Source: Polyangiaceae bacterium (GTDB lineage Bacteria; Myxococcota_A; Polyangia; Polyangiales; Polyangiaceae). From it: a stretch of DNA of 64,000 nucleotides. Each line of letters starts with the position of its first letter. Within the stretch, counting starts at the first letter, position 1. The translations under genes and the position numbers were made by a program. The stretch lies in assembly GCA_025937835.1 (NCBI GenBank), contig JAICQO010000008.1, forward strand, positions 60,836-124,835. Direction: 5' to 3'. Shown here piece by piece: positions 45,278 through 53,510 of the stretch. Below the pieces are notes generated by a model. The model was not told where the DNA came from. It saw only the letters and a list, made by a program, of their open reading frames with translations, and ran no database searches.

Positions 45278-45363
45278 GGTTTTGGCTTCGTTTTCGCTGC
45301 GCTCCGGTGCTCACGTAGCCACCTACGCTCCGCTCCGGTGCTCGCGAAAGCCTCGCCAAAACC
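45278..45363. repeat. 86-bp REP-like imperfect palindrome
   Basis: Nested complementary arms: GGTTTTGGC/GCCAAAACC (45278-45286, 45355-45363), TTTCGC/GCGAAA (45292-45297, 45344-45349) and CGTAG/CTACG (45314-45318, 45323-45327). Two direct copies of GCTCCGGTGCTC lie at 45301-45312 and 45332-45343. It sits in the divergent gap between the lipase-like and halogenase-like genes. This is the shape of repetitive extragenic palindromes; copy number elsewhere cannot be seen here. Confidence 0.65.
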
Positions 45364-45402
45364 GCAAACTTGCCGGACGGGTGGTCCTTAAGGTTCTGGG
45401 CA

Positions 45403-45426
45403 TTGGGCCTTCGTTGGGCCTTCGTT
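45403..45426. repeat. 11-bp tandem repeat (about 2.2 copies)
   Basis: TTGGGCCTTCG occurs twice in tandem (45403-45413, 45414-45424) followed by TT. It lies 33 bp before the ATG of the halogenase-like gene, inside its likely leader. Confidence 0.6.
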
Positions 45427-45458
45427 CCGTTGCGCGGGAGTGCTATCGAACGGGGCGG

Positions 45459-46721
45459 ATGGCAGCCGAGCGCTTCGAGGTGATCGTGGTCGGCGGCGGG
45501 CCGGCGGGGGCCAGCGTCGCGACCGAGCTCGCGCGCAAGGGCCGGCACGTGGTGCTGTGCGAGCGCGAACAGTTCCCGCGCTTCCACATCGGTGAATCGC
45601 TCCTGCCGTGTTCGATGCCGCTGTTCGAAAGGCTCGGCGTGTTGCCCGAGCTCGAGCGTCGCTTCTTACCGAAGTACGGCGCCGAGTTCGTCACGCTCGA
45701 TGCGAAGCTCTCCCGCCACTACCCCTTCGCCGAAGGGCTCGTCGAGGGTTCGGCTTCGGCGTTCCAGGTGGACCGCGCCGAGTTCGATCAGGTGCTCCTC
45801 GACAACGCGGCGAAGGCCGGCGTCGACGTGCGGCAGGGCGCCAACGTGACTCGCTTCGACACCGACACGCGCCGTGCCTGCGTGAGCGGTCGCCGCGACA
45901 GCGGGGAGCGCTTCGAGCTCGAAGCCGACTTCCTGGTCGACGCGACCGGCCAAAAGTCGCTGGTTGCGGGCCGGCTCGGCCTGCGGCGGATGGACACCAC
46001 GCTCCGCAACTTCTCGATCTTTTCCCACTACCGCGGTGCCAAGCGCTACTCGGGAACGCGCGAGGGCGACATCAGCATCGTGCTCGCGCCGCAGGGCTGG
46101 TGGTGGGTGATCCCGCTCAAGAACGACCGGACCAGCCTCGGTTACGTGGCTCCGGCCAAGGCGCAGCGCGGTCGCAAGCTCGACGAGTCGTTCTTGAAGG
46201 AGGAGATCGCCGCCAGTGAGTTTCTGCGCGATCGACTGGACGGCGCCGAGCGCGTGGCTCCCGTGCGCACGATCTCGGACTGGTCATACTCGAGCGAGCG
46301 CATGGTCGGTGATCGCTGGCTGCTGGTCGGCGACGCGGCGACCTTCATCGACCCGGTATTCTCGACGGGCGTGTACCTGGGAATGATCGGCGCCTTCCGC
46401 GCTGCCGACGCGATTCAGCGCTCCTTCGAGCGCGGGCGCTTCTCGGCGGTGGACTTCGCGGGGTACGAGCGCTGGGTGCAGCGCGGGGTCGGCACTTATC
46501 GCAAGTTCGTGCGCGGCTTCTACCAGCCGGAGTTCGTGGAGCTGCTCTTACAGCCGAGCGATCGCCTCCGGCTCCGTGGCGCCGTGACCTCGCTGCTCGC
46601 CGGTCACGGCATAGACCGCCTGGACGTGGCCTGGCGCGTGGCGTTGTTCCGGGCGCTGGCGCAGCTGAACCGCATCATGCCGCTCGCCCCGCGCTTGCCG
46701 GGGCGCCGCGAGGCCGCCTAG
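45459..46721 (+). CDS. flavin-dependent halogenase-like FAD monooxygenase
   Basis: A 420-residue FAD enzyme: dinucleotide-binding G-G-G-P-A-G at 12-17, halogenase signature W-x-W-x-I-P at 214-219 and F-x-x-P-x-x-S-x-G in F-I-D-P-V-F-S-T-G. Lys72 lies in P-K-Y-G-A-E-F, the position of the catalytic lysine of phenolic halogenases such as Rdc2. Such enzymes use reduced FAD, O2 and halide to halogenate aromatic substrates; related family members are geranylgeranyl-reductase-like oxidoreductases. No partner flavin reductase or biosynthetic cluster is adjacent. The stop shares a CTAG with the convergent FAH-family gene. Confidence 0.82.
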   Translation: MAAERFEVIVVGGGPAGASVATELARKGRHVVLCEREQFPRFHIGESLLPCSMPLFERLGVLPELERRFLPKYGAEFVTLDAKLSRHYPFAEGLVEGSASAFQVDRAEFDQVLLDNAAKAGVDVRQGANVTRFDTDTRRACVSGRRDSGERFELEADFLVDATGQKSLVAGRLGLRRMDTTLRNFSIFSHYRGAKRYSGTREGDISIVLAPQGWWWVIPLKNDRTSLGYVAPAKAQRGRKLDESFLKEEIAASEFLRDRLDGAERVAPVRTISDWSYSSERMVGDRWLLVGDAATFIDPVFSTGVYLGMIGAFRAADAIQRSFERGRFSAVDFAGYERWVQRGVGTYRKFVRGFYQPEFVELLLQPSDRLRLRGAVTSLLAGHGIDRLDVAWRVALFRALAQLNRIMPLAPRLPGRREAA

Positions 46722-47572
46722 GCGCTCTCGGGCGCGCGCACCACGTGCCGGGCGCTGCCGAGGCCCGTGGCGCCGTATTCGACGACGTCGCCAGGCTCGA
46801 GGTAGCGCGGTGGCGTCTTTCCCGCGCCCACGCCCGCGGGCGTTCCCGTGCTGATCACGTCGCCGGGAAGCAGCGTCATGAACTCGCTGATGTACGAGAC
46901 CAGCGTCGGAACGTCGAAGATCAGATCCGACGTGCTCGAGCGTTGCATCGGCTCGCCGTTCACCGACAACCAGAGCGCGGTGTCGAAGGCATCGACGGCG
47001 TCGGGGAGCGCGAGCCACGGGCCGAGCGGCGCGAAGCCGTCGGCGCTCTTGCCCTTGACCCACTGTCCCCCGCGGTCCTTCTGGTGGTCGCGCTCCGAGT
47101 AGTCGTTGTGCAGCACGTAGCCGGCGATGTGCTTCGGTGCCTCGGCCTTGCTGACGTAGCGGGCCTTCGCGCCGATCACCAGCGCGAGCTCGACCTCCCA
47201 ATCCGTGGCGCGAGAGCCGCGCGGCAGAACCAGCGCGTCGTTGGGGCCGGCGAGCGCGCTCGACGCTTTCATGAACAACACCGGCTCGCTCGGGATCTGC
47301 GCGCCCGTCTCCGCCGCGTGCCCGCGGAAGTTCAAGCCGACGCAGACGAGCTTGCTCGGTCGAACGACCGCCGGAGCGATGCGCTCGCTGTCGGCCACGC
47401 GTGGGCAGCCCTTGCCGTTGTTCACGAACCAGGCGCGGAGCCGGCTCGGGCCGTCGCTGCCGAAGAACGACTCGCCATAGTCCTCGCCGAAGGCGGAGAC
47501 GTCGAAGGCGCCGTCGTCGGTCCGCACCCCGGGCTTTTCGCGGCCGATCGAGCCGAATCGGAACAACTTCAT
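46718..47572 (-). CDS. fumarylacetoacetate hydrolase (FAH) family protein
   Basis: A 284-residue enzyme of the FAH / 2-hydroxyhepta-2,4-diene-1,7-dioate isomerase type. These are metal-dependent hydrolases or isomerases of acidic ketones from aromatic degradation. Metal ligands and family blocks: L-N-F-R-G-H-A-A-E, D-W-E-V-E-L-A-L-V-I-G, H-N-D-Y-S-E-R-D, G-D-V-I-S-T-G-T-P-A-G-V-G. The ATG at 47572 begins the canonical M-K-L-F-R-F; open sequence further upstream is not conserved. The 3' end overlaps the convergent gene by the 4-bp CTAG that supplies both stop codons. The start is 70 bp from the divergent kinase gene. Confidence 0.92.
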   Translation of the reverse strand: MKLFRFGSIGREKPGVRTDDGAFDVSAFGEDYGESFFGSDGPSRLRAWFVNNGKGCPRVADSERIAPAVVRPSKLVCVGLNFRGHAAETGAQIPSEPVLFMKASSALAGPNDALVLPRGSRATDWEVELALVIGAKARYVSKAEAPKHIAGYVLHNDYSERDHQKDRGGQWVKGKSADGFAPLGPWLALPDAVDAFDTALWLSVNGEPMQRSSTSDLIFDVPTLVSYISEFMTLLPGDVISTGTPAGVGAGKTPPRYLEPGDVVEYGATGLGSARHVVRAPESA

Positions 47573-47642
47573 GGGCCGCGACCATACACGAGTCCGGCGA
47601 TTCGGGGCGATCCCGCGCCGAGGTCGGCTATCGTGGAAAACC

Positions 47643-49838
47643 ATGCGATCCGGGGAGCCGCGCTCCGAGCTCAGCCGTGACGGCCAGATCCCGTCGCGGA
47701 TCGAGATCGTGGCGCCCGAGCTCGGCGGCGAGGGAGCAGCAGAGGCCGGCTCACGGACGCGCGCGAGCGGGCATTGGACCTTCGGGCTGGCGCGGCCAGC
47801 GGCGGTTCTGGTCGCACTTCCCGGGCTCGTGGCCGTGGTCGGCGCAGCTCTGACCGTCTCGTCGTACTCGGAAATGAAGCAGCTCGGCGCACGCGGCGCC
47901 GTCGAGCACGTCGAGCAGCGCGCGCGGTTTGCCGAGCAGAGCCTGCGCTCGGCGATCGACCAGGCGGACGCTCTGCTCGACCGCACGCGGCACATCGCGC
48001 GCGCGCGTTCGAGCGACCAAGATCCCAGGTCGCTGGCCTTCGCGCTGCGCGATCTCGGGCTCGAGCGTCGCGGCTTGAAATGGCTGAGCGTGTCGTTCCC
48101 GGACGGCACGTTCCAGGGCGCGTTTCGCGACGGGGAGCTCCTCCGCTTTCAGCAGAGCCGCATCGAGCACGGCCGCACGCGCATGCTGCAGTTCGATTTC
48201 GAAGGCGATGGCCTGGTCGAGAGCGGAGGCGCGGACTTCCATTACGACCCGCGCGAGCGCGAGTTTTATCGGCGCGCGGTCGCGGCGCGCCGCCGGATCT
48301 GGACCGAGCCGTACCCGTTCTTGCCCGACTACCGGAGCGGGATCAGCCGCGCCGAGGCGGTGTTCGACGCGCGGGGTGAGCTGCACGCGGTGGTGACGGC
48401 CGACTACGACGTGGCGCAGTTGTCGGGCACGCTCGGTGTTCCCGGCGCTCTCGACGGGCGCGTCGTCGTGTTCGCGCCCAATGGCGCGCTGCTCGCCGTA
48501 CGCGGGTTGCCCAAGGCGGCGCTGCCGAAGAGCGCCGACCCGAGCCGAGCGCTGCGGATCAACGACCTCGCCGATCCGCCGCTCCGCGCCTTCTTCGCCG
48601 AGCGCCGGCCGGGGGCGTCCGAGCCCTCCACCTTCGAGAGCGGCGGTCAGCGCTTCTTCGCCGTAGAGCGCGCGCTCACCGAACCTGCGGGCCTCGGCTG
48701 GCGGCTGGCGACCGTCACCTCCGAGAGCGCGCTGTTCGCGGAGGCGCGCGCGCACGCGAAAAAGAGCCTGATTTCGAGCTCGGCCTTCGTGCTGGGCGCG
48801 ATCCTGTGCGCGGCTGCGATCGCGCTCGGAATCGATCGGGTCCGCCGCTCGCGAGCCCGGGCGGAGCGCCGGGTCGAGACACTGCTCGAGCGCGCGCGGC
48901 AGCTCGGGAGCTACCAGCTCGAAGAGCGGATCGGGCGCGGCGGCATGGGCGAGGTGTGGCGGGCCCGGCATCGCATGTTGGCGCGCCCCGCCGCGATCAA
49001 GCTGATCCGCGGCGAGGTGCTGGGCGACGACCGAGAACGCGTCGAGGCGCGCTTCGAGCGCGAGGCGCGCGCGCTCGCGGGTTTGCGTTCACCCCACACG
49101 GTCTCGGTGTTCGATTTCGGTCGCACGCTCGACGGGCGGCTGTTCTTGGTGATGGAGCTGCTCCACGGTCTGCCGCTGGACCGCGTGCTCAAGCTGTACG
49201 GGCCGCTGCCGGCGTCGCGCGTGGTGCCGATCTTGATCGGCGCTTGTCACTCCCTGTCCGAAGCGCACGCAGCCGGCATCGTGCACCGCGACGTGAAGCC
49301 CGCGAACCTGTTCCTGTGTCACGACGGCGACGGGATCGAGCGCGTCAAGGTGCTCGACTTCGGGCTCGTGAAAGACGCGCGCAGCGTCCAGCTCAGCCTC
49401 GAGGGCAAGATCTCCGGCACCCCCGAGTACATGGCGCCCGAGCAAGCGCATGGGAACGAGCTCGACGGCCGCGCCGATCTCTACTCGCTCGGCTGCACCG
49501 CGTTCCATCTGCTCTCGGGCCGGCCCGTGTTCAGAGAGCCGAGCGACGTGGCGACGCTGCTCGCACATCAAGCCGAGCCCCCTCCGGCGCTGTCCAGCGT
49601 CAGCGCCGCGCCGATCCCGCCGGAGCTCGAGGCGCTGATCGCGCGTTGCCTGGCCAAACAACCAGAATTTCGTCCGATTTCAGCGGCCAGCCTGGGTCGA
49701 GCGCTGTCCGCAATCCGCTTCGACGACGACCAGCGGCTGACTCAGGAGCAGCTCCGGGAGTGGTGGGACGTTGTTTCAGCCAGAGACAACCCGCCGCCGT
49801 CTTCCGTGGCGCCCCGCGTTCTGGCGCGGCCGGCTTGA
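47643..49838 (+). CDS. transmembrane Ser/Thr protein kinase with N-terminal periplasmic Cache-like sensor
   Basis: A 731-residue receptor kinase. It has a cytoplasmic leader, membrane helix 1 (about 52-75) and a periplasmic Cache-type region (about 80-370; P-Y-P-F-L-P-D-Y-R-S-G-I-S-R-A-E-A-V-F). Helix 2 (about 375-397) leads to a Hanks-type kinase (about 422-690): G-R-G-G-M-G-E-V, A-A-I-K-L-I, H-R-D-V-K-P-A-N, D-F-G-L-V-K, A-P-E-Q. All catalytic residues are present. Usual bacterial PknB-type kinases have the sensor at the C-terminus; here the layout copies that of chemoreceptors or sensor histidine kinases. A histidine kinase gene follows 34 bp later. Confidence 0.9.
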   Translation: MRSGEPRSELSRDGQIPSRIEIVAPELGGEGAAEAGSRTRASGHWTFGLARPAAVLVALPGLVAVVGAALTVSSYSEMKQLGARGAVEHVEQRARFAEQSLRSAIDQADALLDRTRHIARARSSDQDPRSLAFALRDLGLERRGLKWLSVSFPDGTFQGAFRDGELLRFQQSRIEHGRTRMLQFDFEGDGLVESGGADFHYDPREREFYRRAVAARRRIWTEPYPFLPDYRSGISRAEAVFDARGELHAVVTADYDVAQLSGTLGVPGALDGRVVVFAPNGALLAVRGLPKAALPKSADPSRALRINDLADPPLRAFFAERRPGASEPSTFESGGQRFFAVERALTEPAGLGWRLATVTSESALFAEARAHAKKSLISSSAFVLGAILCAAAIALGIDRVRRSRARAERRVETLLERARQLGSYQLEERIGRGGMGEVWRARHRMLARPAAIKLIRGEVLGDDRERVEARFEREARALAGLRSPHTVSVFDFGRTLDGRLFLVMELLHGLPLDRVLKLYGPLPASRVVPILIGACHSLSEAHAAGIVHRDVKPANLFLCHDGDGIERVKVLDFGLVKDARSVQLSLEGKISGTPEYMAPEQAHGNELDGRADLYSLGCTAFHLLSGRPVFREPSDVATLLAHQAEPPPALSSVSAAPIPPELEALIARCLAKQPEFRPISAASLGRALSAIRFDDDQRLTQEQLREWWDVVSARDNPPPSSVAPRVLARPA

Positions 49839-49872
49839 AACCAGAAAACCTTCACGGGTATCCTGAGCGAAC

Positions 49873-51111
49873 GTGGCGACTGAACTGAGCGAGCTCGAGA
49901 GCGCGAGGCTCAAGCTCGTGCGGGAAGCGCGCGCCGCTGATCCGGAGCTCGCGCGCGCGCTCCATCAAGTGACGCGCGTCGCGGCCGGTACTCTCGGCGT
50001 CGATCGCTGCGGCGTCTGGGCGATCGAAGAAGATTGGCGGAAGCTGCGCTGTATATTGCTGTACGACGCGCGCACTGGCCAGTATGCGTCCGGTCAGGTG
50101 TTGCAGCTGTCGCAGTTCCCGGCGTACGCCGTGGCGCTCAAGGAGCGGCGCGTGATCACGGCCGAAGATGCCGTCAAGGATCCGCGCACCAGGGAGCTCA
50201 ACGACAGCTACCTCGGGCCGCACGGCATCACCGGCATGATGGATTGCCCGGTCTACGAGCATGGTGACGTCGTGGCCATCGTCTGTCACGAGCGCACCGG
50301 TCCGAACGCGCCCTGGTCGAAGCGCGATCAGGACTTCGCAGGCAGCGTCGCCGACATCGTCGGTCAGCTCATGACCCAGGTGGCGAGCCTCCGCTTCGAG
50401 GCCGAGCTCCACACGCTGCGCGAAGAGCTCGCGCAAGCGCGCGTGATGGACTCGCTCGGTCGCATGGCTGCCGGAGTCGCGCACGACTTCAACAACGTGC
50501 TTTCGGGGGTCGCGCTGGCGGTCCAGGTGCTCGACTCGGCGCTGCCCGCCGACTCCGCCGCTCACGAGGCCGCGACCGACATCCAAGAGCTCGTCGCCCG
50601 TGGCGCGCGCCTGGTCAAGCAGCTCTTGACCTTCGCGCGTCAGGGGGCCTACGCCGGCATCCCCGTCGAGGTCGGCGCCTGGATGCGCGAGATGTTGCCG
50701 CGCATCGGCCGTAGTCTCGGCCCCGACGTGGCCCTGACGACCGACGTCGCGTGCGGTCCCGCCTACGTGGCGCTCGACGCGCCGGTGTTGGAGCAAATCC
50801 TCGTCAACCTGATGCTCAACGCGCGCGACGCGATGCCGGGCGGAGGCCAACTGGAGATCCGTTGCTGGCGGAACGGCGATCGGCTCCAGCTCAGCGTCCG
50901 CGACAACGGCCTCGGGATGGACGCGGCCACCCGCCAGCAGATCTTCGAGCCCTTCTTCACCACCAAGCGCCAATCGGGGACCGGGCTCGGGCTGGCGATC
51001 GTGTTCGGCGCGGTCCGCAGCGCCGGCGGTACGATCGCCGTGGAAACCGAGCCGGGCCGCGGTTCGACGTTCGTGCTGGACCTGCCCGTCGTCAGCGAAA
51101 CTCCGGGCTGA
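49873..51111 (+). CDS. GAF-domain histidine kinase
   Basis: A 412-residue soluble kinase: GAF domain (about 20-180; V-D-R-C-G-V-W, H-G-I-T-G-M-M-D-C-P-V, V-C-H-E), coiled linker, H-box A-A-G-V-A-H-D-F-N-N-V-L-S-G, N-L-M-L-N-A-R-D-A-M, D-N-G-L-G-M-D, F-E-P-F-F-T-T-K and G-T-G-L-G-L-A-I-V. There is no receiver or output domain, so its partner regulator is elsewhere. It starts with GTG, 34 bp after the Ser/Thr kinase stop, and is probably in one operon with it. Confidence 0.92.
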   Translation: MATELSELESARLKLVREARAADPELARALHQVTRVAAGTLGVDRCGVWAIEEDWRKLRCILLYDARTGQYASGQVLQLSQFPAYAVALKERRVITAEDAVKDPRTRELNDSYLGPHGITGMMDCPVYEHGDVVAIVCHERTGPNAPWSKRDQDFAGSVADIVGQLMTQVASLRFEAELHTLREELAQARVMDSLGRMAAGVAHDFNNVLSGVALAVQVLDSALPADSAAHEAATDIQELVARGARLVKQLLTFARQGAYAGIPVEVGAWMREMLPRIGRSLGPDVALTTDVACGPAYVALDAPVLEQILVNLMLNARDAMPGGGQLEIRCWRNGDRLQLSVRDNGLGMDAATRQQIFEPFFTTKRQSGTGLGLAIVFGAVRSAGGTIAVETEPGRGSTFVLDLPVVSETPG

Positions 51112-51129
51112 GCGCAGCTTCGAACGAGC

Positions 51130-51195
51130 TCGCGGAACATCCGCGAACCTCCGCTGTCTCTCCCACCCGAGGCCGCTGCGCGACACCGCGGCCTC
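51130..51195 (+). terminator. two consecutive hairpins after the GAF kinase gene
   Basis: First stem TCGCGGA/TCCGCGA (51130-51136, 51140-51146, 3-nt loop); second stem GAGGCCG/CGGCCTC (51169-51175, 51189-51195, 13-nt loop). They lie 18-84 bp after the stop, ahead of the AgmX/PglI-domain gene, and suggest transcription ends or is attenuated here. No U-run. Confidence 0.45.
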
Positions 51196-51291
51196 CGCGG
51201 CCCATCCCTTTCGGGGTGCATTCGGCGCCGCGCGCAACCGGTGTCGATTGGGTCTCGGTCGCGGTGGCGGCCATTCACGGGAGAAGTGCGC

Positions 51292-52731
51292 GTGTCCTAC
51301 GTCAACGAAAAGCGGGCGATCGATCTGATGGTGAGCTGGGGAAACAGCGTGATCTACGTGGGTGAGCTCAACCCGCCGCGCAGTTTCTTCGTCGGCGAGA
51401 CAGCCGGTGCTTCCGGCTGCGACTGCTTTCTGCCGAGCGAGGTGCTGGGAGTCGAGCGCTGGCCGCTGGTGTTGCTCGAAGAAGGCCAGGTCTCTTGCGT
51501 GGTGCATCCGAACGCGATCGGGGAGTTTCAGCACGCGGACGAAGAGCCGAGCAACGTGGACGACCTGCCGGATGCCACTCCCTGGGTCGAGTGGCCCGGC
51601 GCGCGTCGAATCGTGCTCGGCGACGGTAGCCGCGTGCACCTCGAGCTCGGCGGCATCGTCTTCGATGTCCGCTACAGCCACGCCGAGCAGCGCATCGGGC
51701 GCACGATCGGCGCCGTCGCCGACAAGGCAACCGCCGCGTATTTCGGCCTGTCTTTCGGCTTTCACGCCAGCATCCTCGGCGCGCTCGCGTTCTTCACGCC
51801 GGCGCTCGGTCTCACCGCGGAAGAAGATCTGGATCAGCGCCGCCTGTACCTGATGCAGCAGTATCTGGACGCTTCGGCGGAGCGCGAGAAGAAGCAGGAG
51901 GAAGCGCCGGCCGACCCGGGACCGAAGGAGGACGAGGGCGGAACCGGTACGCGCGCTGCGGGCGAAGAAGGTGCGATGGGTACGCCGACCACCTCGAAGA
52001 AGCACGGGCGCTACGGCATCCAGGGCAACGCGCCGCCCGCCGAACAGCAACTCTCTCGCGCGGCAGCGCTCGACGCGGCGCAGAGCTTCGGCATCATCTC
52101 GATCCTCGCCGGAGATCCGAACACGCCGACCGCGCCCTGGGGCCGCGACGTGGCGCTCGGCTCCGATGCCATCAGCGCGCGCGGCAACCTGTGGGGTGCC
52201 TCGATCGACGAAGCTTTCGGCGCCGGCGGGCTCGGCTTGACCGGGAACGGTGAGAGCGGCGGCGGCCGCGGTGAGGGCATCGGCTTGGGCGAGATCGGCG
52301 GCCTCGGTCACGGCAGCGGGACCGGCACCGGCATGGGCTTCGGACCGGGTGACGGCGGTTTTGCGCGCGGCATCGGGCGTACGGGCGGCACACACGCGGC
52401 GCGCGCTCCGCGGATGCGTCCCGGGGTGGTCAGCACTTCGGGCCGGCTCCCGCCGGAGGTGATTCAGCGCACGGTGCGCCAGAATTTCGGCCGCTTCCGC
52501 CTGTGTTACCAGCAGGGTCTGACGCGCAACCCGAACCTGCAGGGCCGCGTCTCCGCGCGCTTCGTGATCGATCGCAGCGGCGCCGTGAGCAGCGCCTCGA
52601 ACGGAGGCTCGGACCTACCGGACAGCGCCGTCACGAGCTGCGTGATCTCCGCGTTCTACGGGCTCTCGTTCCCCCAGCCGGAGAACGGGATCGTCACGGT
52701 CGTGTACCCGATTCAGTTTGCGCCCGGCTGA
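51292..52731 (+). CDS. AgmX/PglI C-terminal domain protein
   Basis: A 479-residue protein. The N-terminal region (about 15-140) is FHA-like or beta-sandwich in look and a possible membrane helix lies near 160-180. It is followed by an acidic linker, a Gly-rich region (about 315-370, G-x-G-x-G repeats) and a C-terminal AgmX/PglI domain of about 95 residues. That domain reads P-P-E-V-I-Q-R-T-V-R-Q-N-F-G-R-F-R-L-C-Y, G-R-V-S-A-R-F-V-I-D and ends P-I-Q-F. In Myxococcus this domain occurs in adventurous-gliding proteins; it resembles a TonB C-terminal fold with a conserved Cys pair. GTG 51292 is chosen because GGAGA lies 7 nt upstream; GTG 51241 is possible. Confidence 0.82.
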   Translation: MSYVNEKRAIDLMVSWGNSVIYVGELNPPRSFFVGETAGASGCDCFLPSEVLGVERWPLVLLEEGQVSCVVHPNAIGEFQHADEEPSNVDDLPDATPWVEWPGARRIVLGDGSRVHLELGGIVFDVRYSHAEQRIGRTIGAVADKATAAYFGLSFGFHASILGALAFFTPALGLTAEEDLDQRRLYLMQQYLDASAEREKKQEEAPADPGPKEDEGGTGTRAAGEEGAMGTPTTSKKHGRYGIQGNAPPAEQQLSRAAALDAAQSFGIISILAGDPNTPTAPWGRDVALGSDAISARGNLWGASIDEAFGAGGLGLTGNGESGGGRGEGIGLGEIGGLGHGSGTGTGMGFGPGDGGFARGIGRTGGTHAARAPRMRPGVVSTSGRLPPEVIQRTVRQNFGRFRLCYQQGLTRNPNLQGRVSARFVIDRSGAVSSASNGGSDLPDSAVTSCVISAFYGLSFPQPENGIVTVVYPIQFAPG

Positions 52732-53510
52732 GCCGGGAGCTGACACTCGGGACAGTAATAGGTGCTGCGAGCGAGCGGGTCCTGGCGGCGCATCCTGACC
52801 CGCGCGCCGCAGCGCAGGCAGGGCTCGCCGCTGCGCCCGTACACCCAATACTGGGAGGCAACTCGACCCGCCGGCGTGGTGCGGCGGGAAGAGCCGATGT
52901 TCCTCTGCATCCAACGCCGCCCCAGCGTCACGAGCTCCGTGAGCTTCTCGTCCGAGAGCGAAGCAACGGGCACGAACGGCGAGACCTCGGCCATGAACAA
53001 GATCTCGGATTTGTAGACGTTGCCGATGCCCGCCAAGAGCTCCTGGTCCATCAACGCCGAGCCAATCGCGACGCTGTCTCGAGCCCGCAATCGTCGCAGA
53101 ATTTCCGCGAGATCCAGCTCCGGCGAAAGCAGATCCGGGCCCAGCCGCGAGAGCACGGGGTGAGCCGCGAGCTGTTTCTCGTGAAGGAGCTCGACGGTCG
53201 GCGCGTCGAGACACACGGCCGTCTTGTCGGCAGTCGAAAGCAGCCAGCGCACGTGCGGGTTGATCGGGGCGCCCGTGTAACCTCCGTCGCGAACGCGGAT
53301 CGTGCCGTGCATGCGCAGATGGGTTCGGAGCACGTGGCCGTCGTCGAACTCGACGAGCAGTTGCTTGCCGTGCGCGCGCGCACAGCGGACCTTGCGCCCC
53401 TCGAAGCGCGACAGGTTGACGCGGTTCGAGGTCGCCCGCACCAGTGTCTGGTCGCGGAGCGCGCCGTCGATCTCGCGCGCCCAGGCGAATAGATTGTCAC
53501 CCTCCGGCAC
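52713..53510 (-). CDS. nei: Fpg/Nei-family DNA glycosylase (endonuclease VIII-like)
   Basis: A 265-residue base-excision repair glycosylase/AP lyase. The mature N-terminus P-E-G-D-N-L-F gives the catalytic Pro2 and Glu3. H2TH blocks include I-G-S-A-L-M-D-Q-E-L-L-A-G-I-G-N-V-Y-K-S-E. The C-terminal zinc finger has C-L-R-C and C-P-E-C with R-S-T-Y-Y between. GTG 53510 is fixed by the required P-E-G-D start and overlaps the lhr 3' end by 14 bp. The 3' end overlaps the convergent AgmX/PglI-domain gene by 19 bp. lhr-nei adjacency is also known in mycobacteria. Confidence 0.93.
   Translation of the reverse strand: MPEGDNLFAWAREIDGALRDQTLVRATSNRVNLSRFEGRKVRCARAHGKQLLVEFDDGHVLRTHLRMHGTIRVRDGGYTGAPINPHVRWLLSTADKTAVCLDAPTVELLHEKQLAAHPVLSRLGPDLLSPELDLAEILRRLRARDSVAIGSALMDQELLAGIGNVYKSEILFMAEVSPFVPVASLSDEKLTELVTLGRRWMQRNIGSSRRTTPAGRVASQYWVYGRSGEPCLRCGARVRMRRQDPLARSTYYCPECQLPAQPGAN

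Noticed and set aside
49852..52395. 847-codon minus-strand open frame across the GAF kinase and AgmX/PglI-domain genes
   Set aside because: It covers two confidently identified plus-strand genes; the translated sequence has no recognisable motif.
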